From assembly GCA_021776095.1 (NCBI GenBank), contig JAJFGO010000091.1, forward strand, positions 62,001 to 126,000: a DNA stretch of 64,000 nucleotides, read 5' to 3'. Made by a program: the position numbers and the translations under genes. This document shows, one piece after another, positions 49,188 through 59,590 of this stretch. The notes beneath the pieces were generated by a model. That model searched no databases and was not told the DNA's origin. It worked only from the letters and a program-made list of their open reading frames with translations. How positions within the stretch are numbered: the stretch's first letter is position 1; each line of letters starts with the position of its first letter. The stretch comes from Kiloniellaceae bacterium. GTDB taxonomy: Bacteria > Pseudomonadota > Alphaproteobacteria > Kiloniellales > J153.

Positions 49188-50453
49188 ATGAGCAAGACTA
49201 GCGGCAGCGACTCAAAGAACACCTTGTACTGCTCGTTCTGTGGAAAGAGCCAGCACGAGGTTCGTAAACTCATTGCAGGTCCGACGGTCTTTATTTGCGA
49301 TGAGTGTGTCGAACTCTGCATGGATATTATCAGGGAGGAACACAAGACCACCCTGGTCAAATCCCGCGACGGCGTGCCGACGCCGCACGATATCTGCGAC
49401 GTCCTGGACGACTATGTGATCGGCCAGAACAAGGCCAAGCGGGTGCTCTCGGTCGCGGTCCACAACCATTACAAGCGCCTGGCGCACGGCGCCAAGTCGT
49501 CCGACGTGGAACTGGCCAAGTCCAACATCCTTCTGGTTGGGCCGACCGGTTGCGGCAAGACGCTTCTGGCGCAGACCCTGGCGCGGATCCTGGACGTGCC
49601 CTTCACCATGGCCGACGCCACGACCCTGACCGAGGCGGGCTATGTCGGCGAGGATGTCGAGAACATCATCCTGAAGCTGCTGCAGTCGGCCGACTACAAC
49701 GTCGAGCGCGCGCAGCGCGGCATCGTCTATATCGACGAGGTCGACAAGATCAGCCGGAAATCCGACAACCCCTCGATCACCCGGGACGTTTCGGGCGAGG
49801 GTGTCCAGCAGGCGCTCTTGAAGATCATGGAAGGCACGGTCGCCTCGGTGCCCCCGCAAGGCGGGCGCAAGCATCCGCAGCAGGAATTCCTGCAGGTCGA
49901 TACCACCAACATTCTGTTCATCTGCGGCGGCGCCTTTGCCGGGCTGGAAAAGATCATCTCACAGCGTGGTATCGGCACTTCGATCGGCTTCGGCGCCGAC
50001 GTGCGCAGCCCGGACGAGCGCAGCGCCGGCCAGGTTCTCAAGGACGTCGAGCCGGAGGATCTGTTGAAATTCGGCCTGATACCTGAATTCGTCGGCCGGC
50101 TTCCGGTGGTCGCGACCCTCGAGGACTTGGACGAGGAAGCCCTGATCGAGATCCTGACCCGGCCGAAGAACGCCCTGGTCAAGCAGTACCAGCGCCTGTT
50201 CGAGATGGAGGACGTTAGCCTCGATTTCAGCGAGGACGCCCTCAAGGCGATCGCGGAAAAGGCGGTCGCGCGCAAGACCGGCGCGCGTGGCCTGCGCTCG
50301 ATCATGGAAGCGATCCTCTTGGAGCCGATGTACGAGCTTCCCGGCCTGGATGGCGTCGAGGAAATCGTTATCAACCGGGAGGTCGTCGAGGGGCGCGCGC
50401 AGCCGCTGCAAATCTACACCGACCGCCGCGAGGACGTAGGCACAAGCGCCTAG
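49188..50453 (+). CDS. clpX: ATP-dependent Clp protease ATP-binding subunit
   Basis: 421 residues. N-terminal zinc-binding domain (CSFCGKS ... CDECVELC), Walker A GPTGCGKT, Walker B in YIDEVDKI, sensor and arginine motifs, and the C-terminal small domain with [13 protein letters not shown]. Unfolds tagged proteins and threads them into ClpP. The clpP gene lies 362 bp upstream. Confidence 0.97.
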   Translation: MSKTSGSDSKNTLYCSFCGKSQHEVRKLIAGPTVFICDECVELCMDIIREEHKTTLVKSRDGVPTPHDICDVLDDYVIGQNKAKRVLSVAVHNHYKRLAHGAKSSDVELAKSNILLVGPTGCGKTLLAQTLARILDVPFTMADATTLTEAGYVGEDVENIILKLLQSADYNVERAQRGIVYIDEVDKISRKSDNPSITRDVSGEGVQQALLKIMEGTVASVPPQGGRKHPQQEFLQVDTTNILFICGGAFAGLEKIISQRGIGTSIGFGADVRSPDERSAGQVLKDVEPEDLLKFGLIPEFVGRLPVVATLEDLDEEALIEILTRPKNALVKQYQRLFEMEDVSLDFSEDALKAIAEKAVARKTGARGLRSIMEAILLEPMYELPGLDGVEEIVINREVVEGRAQPLQIYTDRREDVGTSA

Positions 50454-50500
50454 GCGCCGGGCCCCGGTGACGCAAATACCGCGCCGGGCTGGCGCCCGGT

Positions 50501-50529
50501 CTTGAAGTGGACGGCCCCGAACCCGATTT
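50501..50529 (+). promoter_or_regulatory. Possible heat-shock (sigma-32) promoter of lon
   Basis: CTTGAAG (50501-50507), 14 bases, then CCCGATTT (50522-50529), close to the sigma-32 consensus CTTGAAA-N11-16-CCCCATNT. The start of lon lies 87 bases downstream; lon is heat-inducible in many bacteria. Confidence 0.5.
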
Positions 50530-50615
50530 CTATAAGGGTCGCGGGCCGGAAGGCGAAGTCCCGGCTCGACGGTCATCGGTCGATTTCCGTATACGACACA
50601 ACATGATGAGGTCCT

Positions 50616-53024
50616 ATGCTCGAACTTCCAGGCGGTAATCTGTTCCCAGTTCTGCCTCTACGCGACATCGTGGTCTTCCCCCACATGATTGTGCCGTTGT
50701 TTGTCGGGCGCGAGAAGTCCGTGCGGGCCTTGGAAGACGTGATGAAGGACGACAAGCAAATCCTTCTGGTCACCCAAAAGAACGCCGCCCAGGACGATCC
50801 GACGGCAGCCGATATTTACACCGTGGGCACGGTCGGCACGGTGCTGCAGTTGCTCAAGCTGCCCGATGGCACCGTCAAGGTGTTGGTCGAGGGCCAGCAG
50901 CGCGCGCGCGTGACTCGCTATGCCGAGGTCGAGGATTTCTTCCAGGCCTATGCCGAGATCATCGAGGAAACGGTCGACGACGACCGCGAGATCGATGCCC
51001 TGTCGCGCACCGTGGTCTCTCAATTCGAGCAATACATTAAGCTGAACAAGAAGATTCCGCCGGAGGTGCTGGTCTCGATCAATCAGATCGACGATCCGAG
51101 CAAGCTGGCCGATACCATCGCCTCGCACCTGACCCTCAAGATCCCCGAGAAGCAGGAATTGCTGGAGGCCGAGCCGGTCAGCGGGCGCCTGGAGAAGGTC
51201 TACGGCTTCATGGAGGCCGAGATCGGCGTCCTGCAGGTCGAGAAGCGGATCCGCAACCGGGTCAAGCGGCAGATGGAGAAGACCCAGCGCGAGTACTATT
51301 TGAACGAACAGCTCAAGGCGATCCAGAAGGAGCTGGGCGAGGGCGAAGAGGGCCGCGACGAGCTGGCCGAGTTGGAAGAGCGCATCGCCAAGACCCGCCT
51401 GTCCAAAGAGGCGCGGGAAAAGGCCACGGCCGAACTCAAGAAGCTGCGCTCCATGAGCCCCATGTCGGCCGAGGCGACGGTGGTGCGCAACTACCTGGAC
51501 TGGATGCTCGGTATTCCCTGGAAAAAGCGCTCCAAGGTCAAGAAGAACATCAGTCTAGCCGAGGATATCCTCAACGCCGATCACTTCGGGTTGGAAAAGG
51601 TCAAGGAACGGATCCTCGAGTACCTCGCCGTGCAGCAACGCATCGGCAAGGTCAAAGGACCGATTCTATGCCTGGTCGGCCCGCCCGGCGTCGGCAAGAC
51701 TTCGCTCGGCAAATCGGTCGCGCGCGCGACCGGGCGCAACTTCGTGCGTATGAGCCTGGGCGGGGTGCGTGACGAGGCCGAGGTTCGCGGCCACCGGCGC
51801 ACCTACATCGGATCCATGCCGGGCAAGGTGGTCCAAGGCATGAAGAAGGCAAAGACCTCGAACCCGCTGTTCCTATTGGACGAGATCGACAAGTTGGGGG
51901 CCGATTGGCGGGGCGATCCCTCGTCCGCGCTGCTGGAGGTTCTCGATCCGGAGCAGAACAGCACCTTCAACGACCATTACCTGGAGGTCGATTACGACCT
52001 GTCGGACGTGATGTTCGTCACCACGGCCAACACTCTGCGCATGCCGCAGCCCTTGCTGGACCGCATGGAGATTATCCGCATCCCCGGGTACACCGAGGAC
52101 GAGAAGGTGCAGATCGCGCGGCGCCACCTGATGAGCAAGCTCATGAAGCAGCACGGCCTGAAGGACGAAGAGTGGTCGATATCGGAGCAGGCCCTGCGCG
52201 ATTTGATCCAGCTTTACACCCGCGAGGCCGGGGTTCGTAGCTTGGAGCGCGAGCTCGCCGGTCTTATGCGCAAGGCGGTCAAGGAGATCGCGGTCAAGAA
52301 GATCGAAAAGGTGCTGGTCAATCGGCGCAATCTGAAGACCTATGCGGGCATCGCGCGCTTCCGGCGTAGCGAGACCGAGCTCGAGGATATGGTCGGCGTG
52401 TCCACCGGCCTGGCCTGGACCGAGGTCGGCGGCGAGTTGCTCTCGATTGAATCGGTGACTGTGCCCGGTAAGGGCAAGGTGACTTCGACCGGTAAGCTGG
52501 GCGACGTCATGAAGGAATCGATCCAGGCTGCCGAATCTTACGTTAAGAGCCGCGCGGTTGAATTCGGCATCGATTCCGCGGTCTTCGAAAAGCGCGACAT
52601 CCACGTACACGTGCCGGAGGGTGCGACCCCCAAGGACGGCCCCTCGGCCGGTATCGCCATGGTCACGGCGATCGTCTCGACCCTGACCGGTACACCGATA
52701 CGCCACGACGTTGCCATGACCGGCGAGGTGACCTTGCGCGGCCGGGTCCTGCCGATCGGCGGTTTGAAGGAGAAGCTGCTGGCCGCGTTACGGGCCGGAA
52801 TCAAGACGGTGATCATTCCCAAGGAAAACGAAAAGGACCTGGCGGACATTCCAGACAACGTCAAGCGTGCTATGGAGATTGTCCCGGTCCACATGGTCGA
52901 TGAGGTCTTGCATATCGCGTTGGTGTCGCCGCCGGTCAAGTTGGATTGGAGCGAGGGCAGCGAGGTCGAGGCCACCTCGAAGGTATCCAAGGACGAAGGG
53001 CGTAGCGGTCTGCTCACCCATTGA
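50616..53024 (+). CDS. lon: ATP-dependent Lon protease
   Basis: 802 residues. N-terminal LON substrate domain ([20 protein letters not shown] part), AAA+ module with [13 protein letters not shown] and FLLDEIDK, then the Ser-Lys protease domain with Ser677 (PKDGPSAG) and Lys720 (GGLKEK). Degrades misfolded and regulatory proteins in the cytosol. Full length for LonA. A terminator follows. Confidence 0.97.
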   Translation: MLELPGGNLFPVLPLRDIVVFPHMIVPLFVGREKSVRALEDVMKDDKQILLVTQKNAAQDDPTAADIYTVGTVGTVLQLLKLPDGTVKVLVEGQQRARVTRYAEVEDFFQAYAEIIEETVDDDREIDALSRTVVSQFEQYIKLNKKIPPEVLVSINQIDDPSKLADTIASHLTLKIPEKQELLEAEPVSGRLEKVYGFMEAEIGVLQVEKRIRNRVKRQMEKTQREYYLNEQLKAIQKELGEGEEGRDELAELEERIAKTRLSKEAREKATAELKKLRSMSPMSAEATVVRNYLDWMLGIPWKKRSKVKKNISLAEDILNADHFGLEKVKERILEYLAVQQRIGKVKGPILCLVGPPGVGKTSLGKSVARATGRNFVRMSLGGVRDEAEVRGHRRTYIGSMPGKVVQGMKKAKTSNPLFLLDEIDKLGADWRGDPSSALLEVLDPEQNSTFNDHYLEVDYDLSDVMFVTTANTLRMPQPLLDRMEIIRIPGYTEDEKVQIARRHLMSKLMKQHGLKDEEWSISEQALRDLIQLYTREAGVRSLERELAGLMRKAVKEIAVKKIEKVLVNRRNLKTYAGIARFRRSETELEDMVGVSTGLAWTEVGGELLSIESVTVPGKGKVTSTGKLGDVMKESIQAAESYVKSRAVEFGIDSAVFEKRDIHVHVPEGATPKDGPSAGIAMVTAIVSTLTGTPIRHDVAMTGEVTLRGRVLPIGGLKEKLLAALRAGIKTVIIPKENEKDLADIPDNVKRAMEIVPVHMVDEVLHIALVSPPVKLDWSEGSEVEATSKVSKDEGRSGLLTH

Positions 53025-53028
53025 TCCG

Positions 53029-53064
53029 ACGGCCGGGCGGTCTTCTCGTCCGGCCGTGTTTTCC
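53029..53064 (+). terminator. Terminator after lon
   Basis: ACGGCCGG (53029-53036) / CCGGCCGT (53050-53057) with a 13-nt loop and GTTTTCC after it. Confidence 0.7.
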
Positions 53065-53107
53065 ACTGAAAGCAAGCGATTCCTGCATTTTTTTGCTTGG
53101 TGTTTCA

Positions 53108-53137
53108 TTGACGCCGCCGGATTGCGCGATCTAATAT
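53108..53137 (+). promoter_or_regulatory. Probable sigma-70 promoter of the HU gene
   Basis: TTGACG (53108-53113), 18 bases, TAATAT (53132-53137). Good match to the housekeeping consensus, 90 bases before the HU start. Confidence 0.6.
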
Positions 53138-53227
53138 CTCGGCGCTTCAAGATTCTCTTATACGTCATCTAGCGCCTGAACCGCGTCTCAGGCCACCTCG
53201 TCTCAAACTATCTTCAGGGGGTTCATC

Positions 53228-53503
53228 GTGAACAAGAATGATCTTATTGGCGTTGTCGCTGACAAGACCGGGCTGTCCAAGGCGGATAGCACCAACGCAG
53301 TCGACTGCGTGTTCGACGCGGTATCGGATGCGCTTAAAGGCGGCGACGAGGTCCGGTTGATCGGCTTCGGCACATTTTCCGTGAGCCAACGCCGGGCTTC
53401 CGAGGGGCGCAATCCGCGCACCGGCGAGAAGATCAATATCCCGGCGTCCAAACAGCCGAAGTTCAAGGCCGGCAAGGGCTTGAAGGATTTGGTTAACAAA
53501 TAA
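53228..53503 (+). CDS. HU-family DNA-binding protein
   Basis: 91 residues, start GTG at 53228 (GTGAACAAG) with GGGGG upstream. The HU signature GFGTFSVSQRRASEGRNPRTGEKI is visible in part, with the Pro of the DNA-wrapping arm (INIPASKQPKF). Bends and compacts DNA. HU after lon is the common proteobacterial order. Confidence 0.95.
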   Translation: MNKNDLIGVVADKTGLSKADSTNAVDCVFDAVSDALKGGDEVRLIGFGTFSVSQRRASEGRNPRTGEKINIPASKQPKFKAGKGLKDLVNK

Positions 53504-53529
53504 GGCGGCCCCGCCGCATAGGAATTATC

Positions 53530-53566
53530 CCGGCCGCCCGCCCAGTGCGCGAGGCGGCCGGTTTCG
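53530..53566 (+). terminator. Terminator after the HU gene
   Basis: CCGGCCGCC (53530-53538) / GGCGGCCGG (53553-53561), then TTTCGTT. Confidence 0.75.
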
Positions 53567-53622
53567 TTGTAAGGGCCTGTTCCGGGCGATTTCTTGCGGT
53601 TCTAGCCGGCACCGGGCGGTTC

Positions 53623-53698
53623 GGGCGATTAGCTCAGTTGGTAGAGCGTCTCGTTTACACCGAGAAGGTCGGCGGTTCGACCCCGTCATCGCCCACCA
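53623..53698 (+). tRNA. tRNA-Val (TAC)
   Basis: Acceptor GGGCGAT (53623-53629) / ATCGCCC (53688-53694), A73, encoded CCA. D and T arms standard. Anticodon TAC at 53656-53658. Confidence 0.96.
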
Positions 53699-54037
53699 AA
53701 ATTAACGGAAACTGGCAAGGGTTTCTTTCCGACTTGGCTTTAGGGTTCTCGCTGAGGTATTAAGTCACCTGGGGACAGCGTTCCGATTCGCGCCAGCACC
53801 CTGAGCTGGCCGCCCCGGCCCGAGACCGGCCCCCACAGGGGCCTGAAGATCCAGTCCGGGCCCCAAGCAAAGCACGACGTTTTAAGAGGCCGCCCGGATA
53901 CCGATCGGCGCGGTCACGACCCCGGATAGGTCCGCGGGGGACCCATAGAGCCAAAATGCCAGCCCCGGCGGCGGCCACAAGCCCCGGGACGCCCCGAACG
54001 AGTTCGGCCGGAATTTGAAAAAAAGGAGTGACACGGC
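53699..54037. other. 339-bp region between tRNA-Val and the XRE gene
   Basis: No supported gene or RNA. GC-rich and without clear repeats. It ends in a strong ribosome-binding site (AAAAAAAGGAG) for the XRE gene. Confidence 0.5.
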
Positions 54038-54418
54038 GTGACCATCGAAACCACCACAGGTAGTAGAATCGAGCAAACTCGCATCCAGGCCGGGCTCAAT
54101 GTCGCCGAATTGGCGCGCCGGGTGGCGGTTAAGCGCAAAACCCTGGAGAATTGGGAGAACGATCGCAGCGAACCGCGCGGCAGCAAGCTCCTGATGTTGG
54201 CCGGGGTTCTTCAAGTGCCCCTGATCTGGCTGCTGACGGGCGACATCCCGCGGGGCTGGGAGGGGCCGCTGCCGGTCTCGGAAACCGCCAAGATCGCCCA
54301 GAAGCTGGACCGCGCGCTGGCCGCACAACGCGACATGGCCGAGCTCTTGAGCGAACTGTCCTCGGATGTCTTGCGCTTGCAGCAGAAACTGGACGAAGAC
54401 GAAGATTTGGCCGCCTAA
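54038..54418 (+). CDS. XRE-family helix-turn-helix regulator
   Basis: 126 residues from GTG at 54038, with AAGGAG 9-10 bases upstream. HTH_3 domain in residues 5-60 (RIQAGLNVAELARRVAVKRKTLENWEND in part), then a coiled-coil-like C-terminal half (ALAAQRDMAELLSELSSDV). It does not sit in an identifiable operon; the target is unknown. Confidence 0.85.
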   Translation: MTIETTTGSRIEQTRIQAGLNVAELARRVAVKRKTLENWENDRSEPRGSKLLMLAGVLQVPLIWLLTGDIPRGWEGPLPVSETAKIAQKLDRALAAQRDMAELLSELSSDVLRLQQKLDEDEDLAA

Positions 54419-54579
54419 GCGGTACCTGAATCCTGGCGGCGACGGCATGAGGTCCAGCCATGACCGCGCCATGGCGCCGGAATCCCTTGCGGTCCGGCGC
54501 TGCTTGACACTCCACAGGCCCTGGAGTACATGACGGCGGCCCTGTTTCCAGGCTTTCCGGCCGATGCCGGGCCCGCGAG

Positions 54580-54656
<77 letters not shown>

Positions 54657-54895
54657 ATTTCCCCTCAGAATTACACCGCGAGTTTCTTCGCTCATTGCCC
54701 CGGCGCTCGAAAGTGATCGCCGGACCCGGGCGCGGGCTTGCGAGTGGCCGCGAAAACTGCTGAAAAGGCGGCGGCCGGGTCGAGCGCGGGACGGTTTGGC
54801 GCTTTCCCCGACTCGAAGTTGTTCTTATATTCCGGGCCACGGGGACCGCGCGCGCGGCCCGGCTTTGGCGCGAAGGGGGATAGAGCGGGAAAGCA

Positions 54896-55261
54896 ATGGA
54901 GCAGCTCTTAGCCGAATACCTGCCCATCTTGGTCTTTCTGGGGATCGCCATCGCCCTGTCTACGATCATGGTGGCCGCGTCCTACATCATCGCGCGCCAA
55001 CGGCCGGATTCGGAAAAGGCCTCGGCCTACGAATGCGGCTTCGAGGCATTCGACGACGCGCGCAGCAAGTTCGACGTGCGGTTCTATCTGGTTGCGATTC
55101 TTTTCATCATCTTCGATCTTGAGGTTGCCTTCCTGTTTCCCTGGGCCGTGTCGCTGGGCGATATCGGCTTGCTCGGTTTCTGGTCGATGGTCGTGTTCCT
55201 GGGCATCTTGACCGTGGGCTTCATTTACGAGTGGAAGAAAGGGGCCTTGGAATGGGAGTAG
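54896..55261 (+). CDS. nuoA: NADH-quinone oxidoreductase subunit A
   Basis: 121 residues with three membrane helices, and the signature [20 protein letters not shown] (Cys-switch loop near the quinone site). First gene of the nuo operon; overlaps nuoB by 10 bp. Confidence 0.96.
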   Translation: MEQLLAEYLPILVFLGIAIALSTIMVAASYIIARQRPDSEKASAYECGFEAFDDARSKFDVRFYLVAILFIIFDLEVAFLFPWAVSLGDIGLLGFWSMVVFLGILTVGFIYEWKKGALEWE

Positions 55262-55800
55262 AGCAGGGCACGGCCGGCGGCGCCCCCATGGCGCCCGGCC
55301 CGGCACAAGACGCGATCTTGCGGCGGGCCAGCGTCGAGCTGCAGGAAAAGGGCTTCATCATCGCCCAGATGGACAAGCTCGCGGCCTGGGCGCAGGCCGG
55401 TTCGCTCTGGCCCATGACCTTCGGTTTGGCCTGCTGCGCGGTCGAGATGATGCACACCGCGTGCAGCCGTTACGATATCGATCGTTTCGGCATGGTCTTC
55501 CGGCCCAGTCCCCGGCAGTCCGACGTCATGATTGTGGCCGGTACCCTGACTAACAAAATGGCCCCGGCCCTGCGCAAGGTCTACGACCAGATGGCGGAGC
55601 CGCGCTGGGTGATCTCCATGGGATCGTGCGCCAACGGCGGCGGCTACTACCATTATTCGTACGCCGTGGTGCGCGGTTGCGACCGGGTCGTGCCGGTCGA
55701 TATCTACGTGCCGGGATGTCCGCCGACCGCTGAGGCGCTGCTCTACGGCTTGTTGCAGTTGCAGAAAAAGATCAAGCGCGAGGGCGGCCTCGCGCGCTAG
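55252..55800 (+). CDS. nuoB: NADH-quinone oxidoreductase subunit B
   Basis: 182 residues from ATG at 55252 ([10 protein letters not shown]); an in-frame ATG at 55231 inside nuoA is unlikely. Cluster N2 ligands: CC in [11 protein letters not shown] in [10 protein letters not shown], and C in YVPGCPP. Last Fe-S centre before quinone. Confidence 0.95.
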   Translation: MGVEQGTAGGAPMAPGPAQDAILRRASVELQEKGFIIAQMDKLAAWAQAGSLWPMTFGLACCAVEMMHTACSRYDIDRFGMVFRPSPRQSDVMIVAGTLTNKMAPALRKVYDQMAEPRWVISMGSCANGGGYYHYSYAVVRGCDRVVPVDIYVPGCPPTAEALLYGLLQLQKKIKREGGLAR

Positions 55801-55838
55801 GCGCCGGCCATCGCGACAAGGGAATTGGGCATACAGGC

Positions 55839-56474
55839 ATGAACGAAGCCCTGCGAGACCTGGGGGAGTATATCGGCCTTGCCTTGGCCGACGCCCTGAT
55901 CGACAGCGCCGCGCATGTGGATGAGCTGTCGTTGCGCGTCAAGCGCGAGAGCATCATCAAGGTGCTGACCTACTTGCGTGACGATCAGAACTGTCAGTTC
56001 AAACAACTTATGGACGTGACCGCCGTTGACTTTCCGGACCGCGAGGAGCGTTTCGAGGTGGTCTACAACTTGCTGTCGCTGAAACAGAACCAGCGTATCC
56101 GGGTTAAGGTGTCGACCGACGAGGCCACCCCGGTGCCGACCGCCGGGGAGGTTTATAGCTCCGCATTTTGGTTTGAGCGCGAGGTTTGGGACATGTACGG
56201 CGTGTTCTTTGCCAATCACCCGGATTTGCGCCGTATCCTGACCGACTACGGTTTCGACGGCCATCCCTTGCGCAAGGACTTCCCGCTGACCGGTTACGTG
56301 GAAGTGCGCTACGACGAGGATCAGAAGCGGGTGGTTTACGAGCCGGTCAAGCTAACTCAGGAATTCCGCCGCTTCGATTTCGTCAGCCCTTGGGAGGGTA
56401 TGCTGCATCTACCGGGCGACGAGAAGGCGGACGGCGAGGCCGAGGGCGCCAGCGGCGGGGAGGCCAAGTCCTAG
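55839..56474 (+). CDS. nuoC: NADH-quinone oxidoreductase subunit C
   Basis: 211 residues, 30-kDa subunit with [20 protein letters not shown] as signature and an acidic, Glu/Gly-rich C-terminal tail. Peripheral arm. Separate from nuoD (no fusion), one base before it. Confidence 0.95.
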   Translation: MNEALRDLGEYIGLALADALIDSAAHVDELSLRVKRESIIKVLTYLRDDQNCQFKQLMDVTAVDFPDREERFEVVYNLLSLKQNQRIRVKVSTDEATPVPTAGEVYSSAFWFEREVWDMYGVFFANHPDLRRILTDYGFDGHPLRKDFPLTGYVEVRYDEDQKRVVYEPVKLTQEFRRFDFVSPWEGMLHLPGDEKADGEAEGASGGEAKS

Positions 56475-56475
56475 T

Positions 56476-57654
56476 ATGGCCGAGCAGGAGATCAAGCCGC
56501 TCACCCTCAACTTCGGACCGCAGCATCCGGCCGCGCACGGCGTCCTGCGTCTAGTTCTGGAGATGGATGGCGAGATCATCGAGCGGGCCGATCCGCATAT
56601 CGGTCTGCTGCATCGCGGCACCGAAAAGCTGATCGAGTACAAAACCTATCTGCAGGCGGTGCCGTATTTCGACCGCCTGGATTACGTCGCGCCGATGAAC
56701 CAAGAGCATGCCTTCGCGCTTGCGGTGGAAAAGCTAATGGGCATCGAAGTGCCGGTGCGGGGCCAGTATATCCGCGTCCTCTACAGTGAGATCGGCCGGA
56801 TCCTCAACCACATCCTTAACATCACGACATTCGCGATCGACGTCGGCGCCATGACCCCGATCCTTTGGGGCTTCGAGGAGCGCGAAAAGCTAATGGAGTT
56901 CTACGAGCGCGCATCCGGCGCGCGGCTCCACGCCGCTTATTTCCGCCCCGGCGGTGTGCATCAGGACTTGCCGGCCGGCTTGCTCGACGACATCGGCCGC
57001 TTCTGCGAAACCTTTCCGACCCACATCGAACACCTTGAAGGCTTGCTGACCGACAACCGTATTTTCCGTCAACGCACCGTCGATATCGGCGTGGTCAGCA
57101 AACAGGACGCCATGGACTGGGGCTTCAGCGGTCCCATGGTGCGCGGCTCCGGGATCCCATGGGATTTGCGCAAGTCGCAACCCTACGAATGCTACGAGGA
57201 CTTGGACTTCGATATTCCGGTCGGCAAGAAGGGCGATTGCTTCGATCGCTATCTGGTGCGGGTCGAGGAGATGCGCCAAAGCCTGAGCATCATGCGCCAG
57301 TGCGTCGAAAAGATGCCCGACGGGCCGGTGTCGGTGAAGAACAACAAAGTCACGCCGCCCAGGCGCGGCGAGATGAAGCGTTCGATGGAAGCCCTTATCC
57401 ATCACTTCAAACTCTATACCGAGGGCTATCACGTGCCGGCGGGCGAAACCTATTCGGTGGTCGAGGCGCCGAAGGGCGAGTTCGGCGTCTACCTGGTATC
57501 CGACGGCGGCAACCAGCCCTACCGCTGCAAGATCCGCGCGCCGGGCTTTGCTCACTTGGCCGCGATGGATCATCTGTGCCGGGGCCACATGCTGGCGGAC
57601 AGCGTGGCGATCCTCGGTTCCATGGACGTTGTGTTTGGCGAGATCGACCGATGA
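56476..57654 (+). CDS. nuoD: NADH-quinone oxidoreductase subunit D
   Basis: 392 residues, 49-kDa subunit forming the quinone site with Nuo[21 protein letters not shown] and the C-terminal [20 protein letters not shown] are family signatures. Stop overlaps nuoE (ATGA). Confidence 0.97.
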   Translation: MAEQEIKPLTLNFGPQHPAAHGVLRLVLEMDGEIIERADPHIGLLHRGTEKLIEYKTYLQAVPYFDRLDYVAPMNQEHAFALAVEKLMGIEVPVRGQYIRVLYSEIGRILNHILNITTFAIDVGAMTPILWGFEEREKLMEFYERASGARLHAAYFRPGGVHQDLPAGLLDDIGRFCETFPTHIEHLEGLLTDNRIFRQRTVDIGVVSKQDAMDWGFSGPMVRGSGIPWDLRKSQPYECYEDLDFDIPVGKKGDCFDRYLVRVEEMRQSLSIMRQCVEKMPDGPVSVKNNKVTPPRRGEMKRSMEALIHHFKLYTEGYHVPAGETYSVVEAPKGEFGVYLVSDGGNQPYRCKIRAPGFAHLAAMDHLCRGHMLADSVAILGSMDVVFGEIDR

Positions 57655-58274
57655 AGATTACAAGTTTCCGGCGCGACGAGGCCCAGGACTTCGCTTTCAC
57701 GCCCGAAAACCTGAAAAAGGCCAAGGCCTTCATCGCGCGCTACCCGGAAGGCCGGCAGGCCAGCGCGGTCATTTCGCTGCTCTATATCGCCCAGGCGCAA
57801 AACGACGGTTGGCTCTCGCCAGCGGCGATCCAGCACGTGGCGGAGGTGCTGGAGATGGCGCCGATCCGGGTTCACGAGGTCGCGACCTTCTACACCATGT
57901 TTAACCTGAAGCCGGCGGGCAAATACCTGATCCAGGTGTGCCGGACGACGCCGTGCTGGCTGCGTGGCGCGGCGGCGTTGAGCCGTACCTGCCAAGACAA
58001 GCTGGGCGTTGGTTTCAAGGAAATGACCGAAGACGGCATGTTCAGTGTCATGGAGGTCGAATGCCTGGGCGCCTGCGCGAACGCGCCCATGGTGCAGATC
58101 AACGACGACTACTATGAGGACCTGACGCCGGAGCGTTTGATCGAGATCATCGACGCCTTGCGCGCCGGAGAGGAAGTTCCGGTCGGGCCGCAGGGTGGCC
58201 GGCTGTGCTCGGCGCCCGAGGGTGGCGCCAAGACCTTGCCCAAGGTGCCGCCGGGCGCTGGGAAGGGTGCGTGA
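57651..58274 (+). CDS. nuoE: NADH-quinone oxidoreductase subunit E
   Basis: 207 residues from ATG at 57651. Thioredoxin-like 2Fe-2S subunit with ligands in [11 protein letters not shown] and [11 protein letters not shown] (N1a). The C-terminal ~35 residues are Gly/Pro/Lys-rich. Its stop shares one base with the nuoF start. Confidence 0.94.
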   Translation: MKITSFRRDEAQDFAFTPENLKKAKAFIARYPEGRQASAVISLLYIAQAQNDGWLSPAAIQHVAEVLEMAPIRVHEVATFYTMFNLKPAGKYLIQVCRTTPCWLRGAAALSRTCQDKLGVGFKEMTEDGMFSVMEVECLGACANAPMVQINDDYYEDLTPERLIEIIDALRAGEEVPVGPQGGRLCSAPEGGAKTLPKVPPGAGKGA

Positions 58275-59566
58275 TGTTACTGCAAGACAAAGACCGCATC
58301 TTCACCAATCTTTACGGTGAGCACGATTGGGGTGTGAAGGGCGCGCGCCAGCGCGGCGTATGGGACGGCACCAAGGCGATGCTGGAATTGGGCCGGGATG
58401 GCATCATTCAGCAGATCAAGGATTCCCAATTGCGCGGGCGCGGCGGCGCCGGTTTCCCCGCCGGCTTGAAGTGGTCCTTCATGCCCAAGGAAAACGACGG
58501 CCGGCCCCATTACCTGGTGGTCAATGCCGACGAGTCGGAGCCGGGCAGCTGCAAGGACCGGGAAATCCTGCGCAACGATCCCCATCGCCTGCTCGAAGGT
58601 TGTCTGGTGGCCGGTTTCGCCATGGGGGCGAACACCTGCTACATCTACATCCGCGGCGAATACGTTCTGGAATCCCAGCGTCTGGAAGCGGCGATCGCAG
58701 AGGCTTACGACGCCGGCCTGATCGGCAAGGACGCCTGCGGTTCCGGTTGGCCCTATGACATCTACGTGCACCGCGGCGCCGGCGCCTACATTTGCGGCGA
58801 GGAGACCGCACTTCTGGAAAGCCTGGAGGGCAAAAAGGGCCAGCCGCGCCTGAAGCCGCCGTTCCCGGCCGCCATGGGCCTCTACGGCTGCCCGACCACG
58901 GTGACCAACGTCGAGACCGTCGCGGTTTCGCCCGAAATCCTGCGCCGGGGGGTAGATTGGTGGACCGCCCTGGGCCGGCCGAACAACACCGGGACCAAGA
59001 TCTTCAGCATCTCCGGCCACGTCAATAAGCCGTGCAACGTCGAAGAAGTCATGGGTATTCCCTTGAAGGAGTTGATCGAAACCCATGCCGGCGGGGTGCG
59101 CGGCGGCTGGGACAATCTGCTCGCGGTCATCCCGGGCGGTTCTTCGGTGCCCTGTATTCCTAAGCCGACTTGCGAGTCGATCTTGATGGATTTCGATTCC
59201 CTGCGCGAGGCGAAATCCGGCCTGGGCACGGCGGCGGTCATTGTCATGGACAAGTCGACCGATATCGTCGCGGCGATTGCCAACCTGTCGCATTTCTACA
59301 TGCACGAAAGCTGCGGCCAGTGTACCCCCTGCCGCGAGGGCACGGGATGGATGTGGCGGGTTATGACCCGCATGGTGCGCGGCGACGCCGACATCGAGGA
59401 TATCGACACCCTGCTCGAGGTCACCTACGAAGTTGAGGGCCACACCATCTGCGCCCTGGGCGACGCGGCGGCTTGGCCCATACAGGGTTTGATTCGGCAC
59501 TTCCGGCCGGAACTGGAAAAACGGATACTTGACTTTAAGAAAAGCGGCCAAGTGGCGGCGGAATAG
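58274..59566 (+). CDS. nuoF: NADH-quinone oxidoreductase subunit F
   Basis: 430 residues from ATG at 58274. FMN/NADH-binding subunit: [17 protein letters not shown], the [20 protein letters not shown] segment in part, and the N3 cluster in [13 protein letters not shown] plus HTICALGD. Entry point for electrons from NADH. Confidence 0.96.
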   Translation: MLLQDKDRIFTNLYGEHDWGVKGARQRGVWDGTKAMLELGRDGIIQQIKDSQLRGRGGAGFPAGLKWSFMPKENDGRPHYLVVNADESEPGSCKDREILRNDPHRLLEGCLVAGFAMGANTCYIYIRGEYVLESQRLEAAIAEAYDAGLIGKDACGSGWPYDIYVHRGAGAYICGEETALLESLEGKKGQPRLKPPFPAAMGLYGCPTTVTNVETVAVSPEILRRGVDWWTALGRPNNTGTKIFSISGHVNKPCNVEEVMGIPLKELIETHAGGVRGGWDNLLAVIPGGSSVPCIPKPTCESILMDFDSLREAKSGLGTAAVIVMDKSTDIVAAIANLSHFYMHESCGQCTPCREGTGWMWRVMTRMVRGDADIEDIDTLLEVTYEVEGHTICALGDAAAWPIQGLIRHFRPELEKRILDFKKSGQVAAE

Positions 59567-59590
59567 AGATTCGGGAGCCAAGGACAGGCG

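Noticed and set aside
53699-54037. Search for tmRNA, 6S RNA or an integration site next to tRNA-Val
   Set aside because: No tRNA-like fold, no repeat of the tRNA 3' end and no integrase gene is seen.
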